Assembly (NCBI RefSeq): GCF_019424165.1
Contig: NZ_JAHZAA010000012.1
Span: forward strand, 1 to 44,605
DNA length: 44,605 nt
Source: Desulfovibrio sp.
Lineage (GTDB): Bacteria > Desulfobacterota > Desulfovibrionia > Desulfovibrionales > Desulfovibrionaceae
Direction: 5' to 3'
Below the pieces are notes generated by a model. The model saw only the letters and a program-made list of their open reading frames with translations. It was not told the origin of the DNA and searched no databases. The translations under genes were made by a program, and so were the position numbers. The stretch's first letter is position 1, and each line of letters begins with the position of its first letter. Of the stretch, positions 15,923 through 25,854 are shown one piece after another.

Positions 15923-17344
15923 ATGACGCAAACGCCATTTCTTAATCCACTGCCCCGCAGTGCCGATCCCCAGCCTTACGCGGACAGGCTCGAACATGCG
16001 GATATGGATTTTCTGCGCCGGACGCTGGGCGAAGACCTGCTTGTCACGGCGGAAGAACTCCATGTCTATGCTTCTGATGCCAGCCTGAAAACGGGCAGAC
16101 CGCTCGCCGCTGCCCGGCCCCGGCGTGTAGAGCAGGTGCAGGATCTGCTGGCCTGGGCGCAGGACAGGCGCATGCCCGTCTACGTGCGCGGCCGGGGAAC
16201 AAATCTGGTGGGTGACTGCGTACCCGTGCTGCCGGGACTGGTTGTTTCCACCCTGCTGATGGACAGGATAGAGGAGATTTCCGCTACGGATTTTGTGGCC
16301 GTGGTGGAGCCGGGGCTGACCACGGGCCGTCTTCAGGATGCCTGCGAGGCCCGGGGGCTTTATTATCCGCCGGACCCGGCCACGGTCCGTTCTTCCAGCA
16401 TCGGCGGCAATGTCATTACCTGTGCCGGGGGCATGCGCGCGCTCAAATACGGTGTTACCCGCGACTTTGTGCTGGGTATGGAGGCTGTTTTGCCCGGTGG
16501 CCGCCTTGTGCGTTTTGGCGGGCGCACACACAAGAACGTGGTGGGGCTGGACCTGGCCCGGCTTATGGTTGGCTCGGAAGGCACGCTGGGCTTCATCAGC
16601 AAGCTCTGGCTCAAGCTTTTGCCCAAACCGGAAGCCTCGGCTACCATTATGGCGGGGTACGGCTCACATGCGGAGGCCCTGGGCGCAGTGGGCGAAATTT
16701 TTGCGGCGGGCATTGTTCCCTGTGCGCTGGAGTACATTGGCGAGGGCATCATTGACCTCATGACCGGGAGTGGCCCTGTACCCTGGCCGCGCGAGGTACG
16801 CTCAATCCTGCTCATCCGGCTGGACGGCAGCGCCGACACTCTGCCGCTGGAGGCGGAACACCTGCTGCGAAGCATGCCCACGGCGTTCTGGCATATGACG
16901 GGGCTGAACCCGCAGGATGAGGAACGTCTGTGGGAAATACGCCGCCGCATCAATCCCACCACATTTCTGGCCGGGCCGGACAAAATGGCGGACGATGTTA
17001 CCGTGCCGCGCGGACAGCTTGTGCGGGCGCTTGCGGAAATGGAAGCAATCGCCCGCGAGCACGATGTGACATTTCTGCATTTCGGGCATGTGGGAGACGG
17101 CAATATCCACGCCAATATTCTTTATGACGCGGCCGACCAAAACATGGCCCGCCGTGTGGAAAAAGCGCGTCTTGCCATGGAGCAGGCCGTGCTGCGCCTC
17201 GGGGGCGTCATGTCGGGCGAGCATGGCTGCGGCATCTGCAAGGACGCCGGTTTGCAGATTCCTCCGGCGGAGCGGGCGCTTATGCATGATATAAAGGCTG
17301 TTTTTGACCCCAGGGGCATTATGAATCCCGGCAAGGGCTATTAG
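15923..17344 (+). CDS. FAD-linked glycolate/D-lactate-type dehydrogenase subunit (GlcD-like)
   Basis: A 473-residue flavoprotein of the GlcD/D-lactate dehydrogenase family that oxidises a 2-hydroxy acid and passes electrons to the Fe-S partner encoded next. The FAD_binding_4 domain shows VYVRGRGTNLVGDCVP and SSIGGNVITCAGGMRALKYGVTRD. The C-terminal FAD-oxidase domain shows FLHFGHVGDGNIHANI and MSGEHGCGICK. I chose ATG 15923; an in-frame ATG at 15884 would add 13 residues unlike the family. The stop is two bases before the Fe-S subunit. Lactate is the main electron donor in many sulfate reducers, so D-lactate is the favoured substrate, by inference. Confidence 0.88.
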   Translation: MTQTPFLNPLPRSADPQPYADRLEHADMDFLRRTLGEDLLVTAEELHVYASDASLKTGRPLAAARPRRVEQVQDLLAWAQDRRMPVYVRGRGTNLVGDCVPVLPGLVVSTLLMDRIEEISATDFVAVVEPGLTTGRLQDACEARGLYYPPDPATVRSSSIGGNVITCAGGMRALKYGVTRDFVLGMEAVLPGGRLVRFGGRTHKNVVGLDLARLMVGSEGTLGFISKLWLKLLPKPEASATIMAGYGSHAEALGAVGEIFAAGIVPCALEYIGEGIIDLMTGSGPVPWPREVRSILLIRLDGSADTLPLEAEHLLRSMPTAFWHMTGLNPQDEERLWEIRRRINPTTFLAGPDKMADDVTVPRGQLVRALAEMEAIAREHDVTFLHFGHVGDGNIHANILYDAADQNMARRVEKARLAMEQAVLRLGGVMSGEHGCGICKDAGLQIPPAERALMHDIKAVFDPRGIMNPGKGY

Positions 17345-17346
17345 GC

Positions 17347-18489
17347 ATGGCGGCGCTCAAGCAGTGCACGCAGTGCGGGGCCTGCCTGGATAACTGCCCG
17401 GTATTTCTGCTGCGCAAAGGCGAGGAATTCAGTCCCAAGGCCAAGCAAAACCTTTTGCGCGCCAGCCTGAACGGTGATGCGCGGCTTGATTGGCGCGCGC
17501 TTATGCAACTGGCAGGGCAGTGCGCCGGTTGCGGGCGCTGCAAGACCGCCTGCGCAAGGGCTTTATCCGTCCCGGAAGCGCTGGCCCCGGCCCGTGCCCG
17601 GCAGCCGCGCTGGCAGCAGTATTTCTGGCGTTACTGGATCGAGCGTGGCGGCCACCTGTGGCGCGTCGCAGCCCGTATGGCTCCATTGGCCCCACGTGCG
17701 CTTCTGCCTAAAAAACTCGGCATTCTGCATGCCTCGGCGCTTGCCATGCGGGCGTCTGACGTTGAAGCCCCCTGGCTGCGTTTGCCCCCGCAGGGCGTGA
17801 AGCCCCTTGCCGGAAAAACGTTTGCTGTTTTTGGGGGCTGCACCGCCGACCGGCTGCGCCCGCAGTGGACAGACAAGGCCCGGTGCATTGTTACCGCGCT
17901 TGGGGGCAGTGTGGCCGATGCTCCCGGTTTTACCTGCTGCGGCGGCACATACGAGCATGCAGGCATGCCGCAACGGGCGCTGGAAGCGGCGCAGGCCAAT
18001 GTGAACCGCTGGCGCGCGCTTGGCCGCCCGGCACTGGTGATTTTTTGCGCCTCCTGCCTGCACAGTCTGCGGCAGTATGCCGTCATGGCCGGATTACTGC
18101 CGCCGGAAGAAAGACAGGTGTGGCTTGAAAACCTTACGCCGCTTTCGTCTCTTTTCAGGGGTGTGCATGTGGAACGCACGACGGCGGCTTTGCCTGTTGC
18201 GGCATACCATTCGCCATGTCATTGGGATGGCCGGGACGAGGACCTGGCTTTTCTTGCCCCCTTGCTGCCCGATCTGCATAAAGGCAGGGCGCTTTGTTGC
18301 GGCTTTGGCGGTGTGCTGCGGATGCTGCACCCCGAATTGAGCCGAGACCTGGCCGAAGCCTGCTGGCAGGGGCTTGCGCCTGTGCCGACAGTGGCGCTGA
18401 CCGGATGCAGCGGCTGTGTCATGCAGTTGCGGGCGCATGCCCCGCAAGGGGTTCGGGTTGCGCACTGGCTGGATGTTTTTCAGGTCTGA
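17347..18489 (+). CDS. Fe-S subunit of glycolate/D-lactate dehydrogenase (GlcF/CCG-domain protein)
   Basis: A 380-residue partner of the preceding flavoprotein. Two ferredoxin-type motifs, CTQCGACLDNCP (about 7-18) and CAGCGRCKTACA (about 59-70), should bind two [4Fe-4S] clusters. Two cysteine-rich CCG domains follow: TCCGG with FCASCLHSL, then YHSPCHW, LCCGFGG and GCSGCVMQL, the pattern of GlcF and HdrB-like proteins. It probably takes electrons from the FAD subunit and gives them to menaquinone or another carrier. Confidence 0.9.
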   Translation: MAALKQCTQCGACLDNCPVFLLRKGEEFSPKAKQNLLRASLNGDARLDWRALMQLAGQCAGCGRCKTACARALSVPEALAPARARQPRWQQYFWRYWIERGGHLWRVAARMAPLAPRALLPKKLGILHASALAMRASDVEAPWLRLPPQGVKPLAGKTFAVFGGCTADRLRPQWTDKARCIVTALGGSVADAPGFTCCGGTYEHAGMPQRALEAAQANVNRWRALGRPALVIFCASCLHSLRQYAVMAGLLPPEERQVWLENLTPLSSLFRGVHVERTTAALPVAAYHSPCHWDGRDEDLAFLAPLLPDLHKGRALCCGFGGVLRMLHPELSRDLAEACWQGLAPVPTVALTGCSGCVMQLRAHAPQGVRVAHWLDVFQV

Positions 18490-18760
18490 GGCGCGCGCCG
18501 CGGCATGGACGGCACTGCGCGTTTTTCATACCCGGAAAAAGCGTCAAAAAATGGACGCTGAACGCCGCGCCGCACACGGGGGCTGGGCGACTTCGCCTGA
18601 GTGCCGCAATGCTGCGGACCATATTTTCAACGCTGCCACGCTCTGGTAGCAGGCGCTAGAGCAAAATACTCTACAAGTATTTATCTCCAAATCCTTGCCG
18701 CCAAATGATTGCAGGGCGGTTTTGCCGACCGGTAAGCAAGCATTTGAAGCGTTAATTGCC
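18490..18760. other. Intergenic stretch without a supported gene
   Basis: It lies between the convergent Fe-S subunit gene and the small minus-strand gene. It is GC-rich at the start and AT-rich near 18660-18715. I see no convincing frame, tRNA or clean terminator. Confidence 0.4.
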
Positions 18761-19051
18761 CTAATCCAGCAGGCCAAGCAGGCGTGCTACCCGCTGCTCA
18801 TTGAGGCCGGAGTGCGCCTGAAGCATTTCCTGACTGTGCTGGGCGGCTTCTTCTTCCACCTGGGCCAGGGCCTGGGTCATTTCTTCGGTGTTGAGCATGT
18901 GAGGCGTTTCAACTGCCGGAGCCTCAAGGGCTGGGGCGGCAGAAGACGCCGCGTCTGCATGGCTGGCGGGTAGCATGGCATTGACCCTTTCCTGAAACGT
19001 GGGAAAAAGCGGTCCCATATCATTATTGCGAAAACGGAATTCCAGTTCCAC
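18761..19051 (-). CDS. Small hypothetical protein, GTG start
   Basis: A 96-residue protein that I do not recognise. The start is set by AAGGAG (19059-19064) seven bases before a GTG at 19051; the frame is open further upstream, but that part is low quality. It begins VELEFRFRNND and has an Ala/Pro-rich middle (about 30-52). The C-terminus is acidic and helical (TQALAQVEEEAAQHSQEMLQAHSGLNEQRVARLLGLLD). No signal peptide or membrane span. It lies downstream of the TPR gene on the same strand but beyond a strong hairpin. Confidence 0.6.
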   Translation of the reverse strand: MELEFRFRNNDMGPLFPTFQERVNAMLPASHADAASSAAPALEAPAVETPHMLNTEEMTQALAQVEEEAAQHSQEMLQAHSGLNEQRVARLLGLLD

Positions 19052-19208
19052 GAGGCTTCTCCTTATGCTTTGCGCTTTCGCCCTGTTCTGCGGCGGCAAG
19101 CGGTGGGGCGGCAAAATCGGCCGCACCCGTTTACTGCGCATAACCAAGCAAAAAGCGTGCCTGTGTGCCGGGTTCATTACCTGTATCCGGAGGCCCCTGC
19201 GCATATAA

Positions 19209-19242
19209 CAACGGCCCGCGAGCATGCGCTCGCGGGCCGTTG
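19209..19242 (-). terminator. 15-bp perfect hairpin after the TPR gene
   Basis: CAACGGCCCGCGAGC (19209-19223) and its exact complement (19228-19242) enclose a four-base loop. On the minus strand the stem is followed by TTATATG, a weak T-run. It probably ends transcription of the TPR gene. Confidence 0.65.
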
Positions 19243-19265
19243 CGGTGTACAGCAAAAAATGCTTG

Positions 19266-19889
19266 CTAGCAGTGGCTCTTGAGTTCCTCAAGAAAGCCTT
19301 CAGATACTTCAAAGCCCAGTTCCTGCGCCTTGTCGGCCGCTTCTTTGGCCTTGGCAAATTCGCTCTGGTCAAAATAGGCCAGGGCCAGGTTGTTCCAGGC
19401 CGGGGCAAAGGCGGGTTCTTTTTTGATGATGGACAGGCACTGCGCTTCGCACGCCTTGATGTCGCCCTTCATGAAGTAGGCGGTCGCCAGCGCGTTCTGG
19501 GCCTGCACAAAGTTGGGGTCCCACTTGAGGGCCTTGTTCAGGGCGGTGATGGCCTTGTCCGGTTCGCCGCGCTGCAGGTGCACAAAGGCAATGTTGCTCC
19601 ACGGCACGGGAAACTTGGCGCGGCAGTTGGCGGCTTCTTCATTGTACCGCAGGCAGCCGTCAAGGTCGCCGCGCTCAAGGCAGATACCGCCCAGCTGCAC
19701 GTAGCCTTCGGCCAGGTGCGGAGAATTGCGCACGGCGTTCAAAAAGGCTTCTTCGGCGGCGATGAAGTCGCGCTTGGTCAACAGGGCCAGACCCAGGTTG
19801 TAGTAATGGTTGGCGCACTGCTCATTTTCGGCAATTTCCGCCTTGAGGTCCGCAATGTATTCGTCCAGGTCATTGTAGCGAGCTTTCAT
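19266..19889 (-). CDS. Tetratricopeptide-repeat protein
   Basis: A 207-residue soluble protein with about five TPR units, such as ANHYYNLGLALLTKRDFIAAEEAFLNAVRNSP, AEGYVQLGGICLERGDLDGCLRYNEEAANC and APAWNNLALAYFDQSEFAKAKEAADKAQELG. There is no signal peptide. TPR proteins usually mediate protein-protein contacts; the partner is not evident. Its start overlaps the stop of the upstream 130-residue protein by four bases, so the two are coupled and may work together. Confidence 0.88.
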   Translation of the reverse strand: MKARYNDLDEYIADLKAEIAENEQCANHYYNLGLALLTKRDFIAAEEAFLNAVRNSPHLAEGYVQLGGICLERGDLDGCLRYNEEAANCRAKFPVPWSNIAFVHLQRGEPDKAITALNKALKWDPNFVQAQNALATAYFMKGDIKACEAQCLSIIKKEPAFAPAWNNLALAYFDQSEFAKAKEAADKAQELGFEVSEGFLEELKSHC

Positions 19890-20278
19890 TGGATGTGCCC
19901 CTCTTTTTTCAAAAGATCATAGTACCAGCGGCAAAAGTCGAAAATGCCCATGTATTTTTCGTCTTTATTGATAACGCCCAGGGCGCATTCCGTAGCGCCC
20001 TTGCTGTAAGCCTTGCCATACGGGCCTTTTTTGCCCGCGTCGTGCAGAAATTCGTTTACAAGCTGCTGCGTGGTGCGCTTGCTTATGTCTGTGCGCAGGT
20101 CAAGGGGATCGTTGGGCTTCTGGAAGGGATCCCAGTTGTCGTAGCCCAGCCGGTCCACAAACTTGCGGCGGCGCGGATTCATGCGCTCATAAATCTCGCG
20201 TTTGAGCTTTTCCTGCTCTTCCGTAAGTTCCTGCGGCGTGCCGTCTCGAAAGACGGTAGCGGGTATGCTGCCGAACAT
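19886..20278 (-). CDS. Conserved-looking hypothetical protein
   Basis: A 130-residue charged soluble protein; I do not recognise the family. AAGGAG precedes its ATG. It has an N-terminal Glu/Lys-rich helix (LTEEQEKLKREIYERMNPRRRKFVDRLGYDNWDPF), a polar middle with DISKRTTQQLVNEFLHDAG, and an aromatic C-terminus (MGIFDFCRWYYDLLKKEGH). A single Cys in the middle and one near the end do not form a metal motif. It is coupled by a four-base overlap to the TPR gene. Confidence 0.7.
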   Translation of the reverse strand: MFGSIPATVFRDGTPQELTEEQEKLKREIYERMNPRRRKFVDRLGYDNWDPFQKPNDPLDLRTDISKRTTQQLVNEFLHDAGKKGPYGKAYSKGATECALGVINKDEKYMGIFDFCRWYYDLLKKEGHIQ

Positions 20279-20423
20279 GCCGGACTCCTTGCGATGCGCG
20301 AAAATCCGTTTTCCGGCGCGTAACTACGGCCCTGTCAGGCCTGCGCCGCCGCCACGCCCCCGCGCGCACGGGCGGTTGCGGCTGTGTCCGGCCCGGCAAA
20401 ATACAGTGCCGTGCCGTTCTGTA

Positions 20424-21095
20424 TCAGGCCTGTTCTTTCTTGGCCGGCCCAATGCCGAGATAGCTTTCATCGTAGCGGGTCAGCAAGGCCATGGACAGCG
20501 GCACGTACACCTCGTGCAGTTCCTTGAAGCGTGACTTCACCGTGGTTTCGATGTCCTTGCTCAGTTCTTCGAGCCTGTCATACATCTTGTCCATATGTAC
20601 GGTGGGGTAGGCCTTGCCTTTTTCAAATGCGGAAAAACCGCAAACATGACCCTGACCACGGATAGCCGTAGGCACGCCATAGATGCGACAGGTGACGGGC
20701 CGGGCTTCATAAAGAAGGCAGCGGTCGGCGTCGTCCAGCAAAGGACAGCGCATTTTGATCTTGGCGGCGATGCTCAGGATTTCTTCGGGGCTTTCGCCGT
20801 CTTTTTCCGCCCTGTACAGCTCGCGTTTGAGACGGGTGATGTGGCGGTCAAGTTCTGAGGCGCGTTCCAGTATGGCCGAGCGCTCGGGACCATGCCCGAA
20901 AGTGGCGTTAAAGGCCCGGTTGATATACATGGCTTCCACCAGCGAAAGGTCAAACATGGCGTGGCAGCAGTCGCTGCAGCCTTCTTTACAGGTCACACAC
21001 TGGGGATAGCTGTCGCGCACCCGTTCAAACAGGGCGTCGGCCTCGGCCCGCAGGCTCTCGTAGCGGGTGAAAATAGCGGTCAGGTCAGGGATCAT
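20424..21095 (-). CDS. YkgJ-family cysteine-cluster protein
   Basis: A 223-residue protein with the putative zinc- or iron-chelating cluster CVTCKEGCSDCC near residue 30, then KIKMRCPLLDDADRCLLYEARPVTCRIYGVPT, the arrangement of the YkgJ/CxxCxxCC family (UPF0153-like). The function of the family is unproven. ATG 21095 is chosen because an AGGA lies upstream; the frame runs on to 21338 but encodes a basic low-quality extension. It is on the same strand as the TPR and ferredoxin genes. Confidence 0.82.
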   Translation of the reverse strand: MIPDLTAIFTRYESLRAEADALFERVRDSYPQCVTCKEGCSDCCHAMFDLSLVEAMYINRAFNATFGHGPERSAILERASELDRHITRLKRELYRAEKDGESPEEILSIAAKIKMRCPLLDDADRCLLYEARPVTCRIYGVPTAIRGQGHVCGFSAFEKGKAYPTVHMDKMYDRLEELSKDIETTVKSRFKELHEVYVPLSMALLTRYDESYLGIGPAKKEQA

Positions 21096-21306
21096 GATTT
21101 TCCTGTGTCTGTGCGGAAGGCGTATGGGCCGTCCGGCAGGTGTGCGGCGGGGCGGGCTCTCGGGCTTTGCATCTCGCCCGTGCGCTTGTGGCCCGGGGCC
21201 TTTGGCGGGTACCGTTTCAGAACCCGCGCGGGCTCGCCGTATACGTATCAGGTGTTTTATGCAGACCTGCACATGCGGGCGGCCGTGGTTTGCGCATTTT
21301 ATGTAA

Positions 21307-21338
21307 GTGCCGCCTGGCGCGCGAGCGTCGGGCGGCAC
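21307..21338 (-). terminator. Hairpin between the ferredoxin and YkgJ genes
   Basis: GTGCCGCC (21307-21314) pairs with GGCGGCAC (21331-21338). It lies downstream of the ferredoxin gene on the minus strand but lacks a T-run, so terminator function is uncertain. Confidence 0.35.
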
Positions 21339-21395
21339 AACACTCTGTCTGCGAGTGGGTCAGCAATGGAATGCCGTAAGGCCTTCCATCATCAC

Positions 21396-21584
21396 CTAGT
21401 TTTCGTCAATGGTGATGGCGCTAACTTCGCAGACTTCCACACAGGATTCACAGCCGAGGCACTCTTCGGGGCTTACGGCTTCGCACTTGCTGTCTTTGAT
21501 TTCATAAACTTCAACGGGGCACACGTCCACGCATTCGCCACAGCCTATGCACTTGTCCACATCGACATTCACATTGTAACCCAT
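21396..21584 (-). CDS. Two-cluster [4Fe-4S] ferredoxin
   Basis: A 62-residue soluble electron carrier. CIGCGECVDVCP and CLGCESCVEVC are two complete CxxCxxCxxxC motifs for two [4Fe-4S] clusters; there is no insertion or long helix as in Azotobacter-type ferredoxins. GGGAGG (21591-21596) sets the start at ATG 21584. In an anaerobe it would serve oxidoreductases such as pyruvate:ferredoxin oxidoreductase. An inverted repeat lies about 35 bases upstream. Confidence 0.93.
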   Translation of the reverse strand: MGYNVNVDVDKCIGCGECVDVCPVEVYEIKDSKCEAVSPEECLGCESCVEVCEVSAITIDEN

Positions 21585-21618
21585 GATCGTCCTCCCAATA
21601 GGTTGTCTTGCTTGATCA

Positions 21619-21643
21619 CACAAGCGGGTAGAATTAGCTTGTG
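21619..21643 (-). promoter_or_regulatory. Inverted repeat upstream of the ferredoxin gene
   Basis: CACAAGC (21619-21625) and GCTTGTG (21637-21643) are exact complements separated by 11 bp; CTTG-N6-CAAG overlaps at 21611-21624. It lies 35-60 bases before the ferredoxin start, where an operator would be expected. No clear -10 box was found, and no regulator is assigned. Confidence 0.3.
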
Positions 21644-21802
21644 CAATTGGATAGCTTTAGGCCATCCCCCTGTCAAGTGTCCTTTGCGCCGTGCCGTAAA
21701 AACGGCTATCGGCGGCGGTTTGTAAGCATCAGCCCTGTGACTGGCTCCGGAATCGGCATCAAGATTCCGTTTTCTCCGGACAGTCGGGGCTGTTGTTTTT
21801 TC

Positions 21803-23245
<1,443 letters not shown>

Positions 23246-23379
23246 TGTTGGTATCCCTTTGGGGCTTTTTACCTCACATACATAAGCACCATGAACTGTT
23301 CGTAAAGGGCCGCGAAGCAGATTGCCGTATAAAAGGCCCGGCCCTTGCGCAGGACTGCCGGAAAGGCTAGAGAAAAAAC

Positions 23380-24498
23380 ATGAACGACAGCACTTTTTCA
23401 TCGTCTTGCCCGCCACCCTGGCTGGAGCGCTTTTTTCCCGGTTTGCGAATTGAACCGCTGCGGCAGCAGGATATGTCTGCGGCCCAGGCCCATCTGGACA
23501 ATCTTACCAAGCCCCGGGGCAGCCTCGGCAGGCTTGAGGACCTGGCCCGCAGGATTTACGCCATGCGCCGGGGGCAAACGCCCTTGAGCGTCAGCCCGGC
23601 CCTCATGCTGACGGTGGCCGGCGACCACGGTGTGGCGGCGCAGGGTGTTTCACCTTTTCCCCAGGCTGTGACGCGGCAGATGGTGCAGAACTTTTTTGAC
23701 GGCGGCGCGGCCATTAATGTGCTGTGCCGCAGCACGGGCATGGATCTGCTTGTTGTGGACGCCGGATGCGCGGGCGGCCCCTTTGCGCCACACGCCATCC
23801 TGCTTGATCGCCGCCTCGGCGACGGCACGGCGGATTTGAGCCTTGGCCCGGCCATGAGTGTTGATGTCTGCCTGGCGGCCCTGCGCACGGGCATTGAACT
23901 GGCTCATGATGCCGCTGACAAAGGCTATCAATGTCTTGGTGTGGGTGAAATGGGTATTGCCAACTCCACTTCCGGCACTGCGCTTTACTGCGCTCTGCTG
24001 GGGCTTGCCCCCGAGGTCATGGCCGGACCGGGAGCGGGGTCGGACGCGGGCATGGTACGTCACAAGGCCGAAATTGTGCGCCGTGCTCTTGCTGTGAATG
24101 CAGACCATTTGCGCGGCGGCGACCCGGTGGCGGCCCTTGCGGCCCTTGGCGGATTTGAAATTGCCGTCATGAGCGGCATTATGCTGGGCGCCGCTTCGCG
24201 CCGTCTGCCGGTACTGGTGGACGGATTTATCTGTAGCGCCGCATATGTGGCGGCTTTGCGCATATGCCCGACCCTGGCTGATTATGCGGTGCTGGCTCAC
24301 GCTTCGGCCGAACAGGGGCATGGGCGCGCTCTGACCCGGCTTGAAACAGCCGCTACCGACCACCGCCCCCTCCTGCATCTGGACATGCGACTGGGCGAAG
24401 GAACAGGCGGGGCCACTGCCTATACGCTGTTGCGCTGCGCTGTGGATATATACAATGATATGGCTACATTCGGCGCCGCAGGGGTAGATGCGTGCTGA
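23380..24498 (+). CDS. cobT: Nicotinate-nucleotide--dimethylbenzimidazole phosphoribosyltransferase
   Basis: The enzyme activates the lower ligand base for cobalamin nucleotide-loop assembly, producing alpha-ribazole phosphate. LTKPRGSLGRLEDLARR, TVAGDHGVAAQGVSPFPQAVTRQMV, GEMGIANSTSGTALYCALLGL, GPGAGSD, and MRLGEGTGGATAYTLLRCAVDIYNDMATF with the expected catalytic Glu follow in order. Length 372 is normal. The gene is divergent from the HtrA gene with 134 bases between, and its end overlaps the ABC ATPase gene by seven bases. No other cobalamin gene is nearby. Confidence 0.94.
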   Translation: MNDSTFSSSCPPPWLERFFPGLRIEPLRQQDMSAAQAHLDNLTKPRGSLGRLEDLARRIYAMRRGQTPLSVSPALMLTVAGDHGVAAQGVSPFPQAVTRQMVQNFFDGGAAINVLCRSTGMDLLVVDAGCAGGPFAPHAILLDRRLGDGTADLSLGPAMSVDVCLAALRTGIELAHDAADKGYQCLGVGEMGIANSTSGTALYCALLGLAPEVMAGPGAGSDAGMVRHKAEIVRRALAVNADHLRGGDPVAALAALGGFEIAVMSGIMLGAASRRLPVLVDGFICSAAYVAALRICPTLADYAVLAHASAEQGHGRALTRLETAATDHRPLLHLDMRLGEGTGGATAYTLLRCAVDIYNDMATFGAAGVDAC

Positions 24499-25577
24499 GT
24501 AACGAGCAGGACAAGCGGGCTGACGGTGCGGAACCCGCCACGGGGCCGGACGCGGTTGGAACGGGCAGGGCCTCTGGGCCTGCGGGCGGCACGCCGCCGG
24601 TTGCGGATGCCGCCTGCCTGCCGCAGCCTGCTGCCGCTTCGCTGCTGGAACTGCGCAGCGTATCGCGGCATTTTTCCATCAGGCGCGGCTTGTTCGCGGA
24701 GCAGCGCGTACTGGTTGCCGTGGACGACGTAAGCCTGAGCCTTGCTCCGGGTGAGAGCCTGGGCCTTGTGGGTGAATCGGGCTGCGGCAAATCTACCTTG
24801 GGGCGTCTGACTTGTGGCCTGCTGCCGCCAACTGCTGGCCGCGTACTGCTGGATGGCAGGGGGCTGCCCTCTGCCGGTGCGGGCAGTTGGGCCTCCGGCC
24901 GGATACAGATGGTTTTTCAGGATCCTTTTTCTTCACTTAATCCACGCCGTTCTGTGCGGGCCTCCATTGCCGAACCCTTGGCCGCCCGCAACCTGCCCCG
25001 TGCCGAACGCCACGAGCTGGCCGACCGGATGCTTGCCACCGTGGGCCTTGAGGGCATGGGGGGGCGGTATCCCCACGAGTTTTCCGGCGGGCAGCGCCAG
25101 CGCATTGCCGTAGCCCGTGCCTTGATTACCCGGCCTGATGTGGTCATCTGCGATGAGCCGGTGTCAGCCCTGGACGCTTCGGTACAGGCCCAGATCCTCA
25201 ATCTGCTTCGCGAGGTGCAGGAGCATTTCGGCCCGGCCTATCTTTTTATTTCTCACGATCTTGCCGTGGTAGGCTTTTTATGCAGCCGCATTGCGGTCAT
25301 GTATCTGGGCCAGATTGTGGAAGAGGCCCCGGCAGGGCAGCTTTTTTCGGGGGCGGCGCATCCGTATACGCGCGCGCTTATGGCTGCCATGCCCAGCGGA
25401 ACAAGTGGGGGCCGTCTGGCAGAACCGCTTGAAGGCGAACTGCCCAGCCCGCTGGACCCGCCGGACGGGTGCCGCTTTCACCCGCGTTGCCCGTTGGCGC
25501 AGGATGTCTGCCGCAACGAGGTCCCGGCCTGGAAGGAGTGCGCGCCGGGCTGGCGCGTGCGCTGCTGGCTGGCCTGA
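24492..25577 (+). CDS. Peptide/nickel-type ABC transporter ATP-binding protein (OppF/DppF-like)
   Basis: A 361-residue ATPase with Walker A GESGCGKST, Q-loop VFQDPFSSLNPRRSV, signature FSGGQRQRIAVARAL, Walker B VVICDEPVSALD and the switch SHDLAVV. The C-terminal oligo_HPY region (HPYTRALMAAMP ... GCRFHPRCP) is typical of OppF/DppF subunits and of nickel importers. The first 50 residues are an unusual Ala/Gly/Pro-rich extension. It starts at GTG 24492 inside the last codons of cobT. No permease, binding protein or second ATPase is nearby, so its partners must be elsewhere. Confidence 0.88.
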   Translation: MLSNEQDKRADGAEPATGPDAVGTGRASGPAGGTPPVADAACLPQPAAASLLELRSVSRHFSIRRGLFAEQRVLVAVDDVSLSLAPGESLGLVGESGCGKSTLGRLTCGLLPPTAGRVLLDGRGLPSAGAGSWASGRIQMVFQDPFSSLNPRRSVRASIAEPLAARNLPRAERHELADRMLATVGLEGMGGRYPHEFSGGQRQRIAVARALITRPDVVICDEPVSALDASVQAQILNLLREVQEHFGPAYLFISHDLAVVGFLCSRIAVMYLGQIVEEAPAGQLFSGAAHPYTRALMAAMPSGTSGGRLAEPLEGELPSPLDPPDGCRFHPRCPLAQDVCRNEVPAWKECAPGWRVRCWLA

Positions 25578-25650
25578 CCGGAAATGCGAAAGAACCGCTG
25601 TCTCCCTTCGCGTAGGCGGCTTCAATGGAGACGCTGGGAGCATTTCAATC

Positions 25651-25676
25651 GTTAAAAAGGCCCAAAGCCTTTTAAC
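25651..25676 (+). terminator. Hairpin after the ABC ATPase gene
   Basis: GTTAAAAAGGC (25651-25661) pairs with GCCTTTTAAC (25667-25676) with one bulged A. The rest of the 25578-25854 gap holds a second 8-bp hairpin (CCGGCGTC/GACGCCGG at 25784-25809) behind proC and no gene. Confidence 0.45.
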
Positions 25677-25854
25677 AAGGTATTCCCCTTAAAAGTAAAA
25701 GCGCTCACGACAGCCACAAAGCGCTGCTTTCCTTTCCGCAAGTTCTTCGGCCAACGGCTGAAGCTGTGTCTAATCCTTCGTGCCCGGCGTCCGCTCGCGC
25801 AGACGCCGGAACAGCGCCACAATGCAGCGTCATAATTCCAGGGGCTGACAAGCT

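Noticed and set aside
21611..21643. Rex or FNR/CRP-type site upstream of the ferredoxin gene
   Set aside because: An inverted repeat is present, but half-sites and spacing do not match the Rex (TTGT...ACAA) or FNR patterns well enough to name a regulator.
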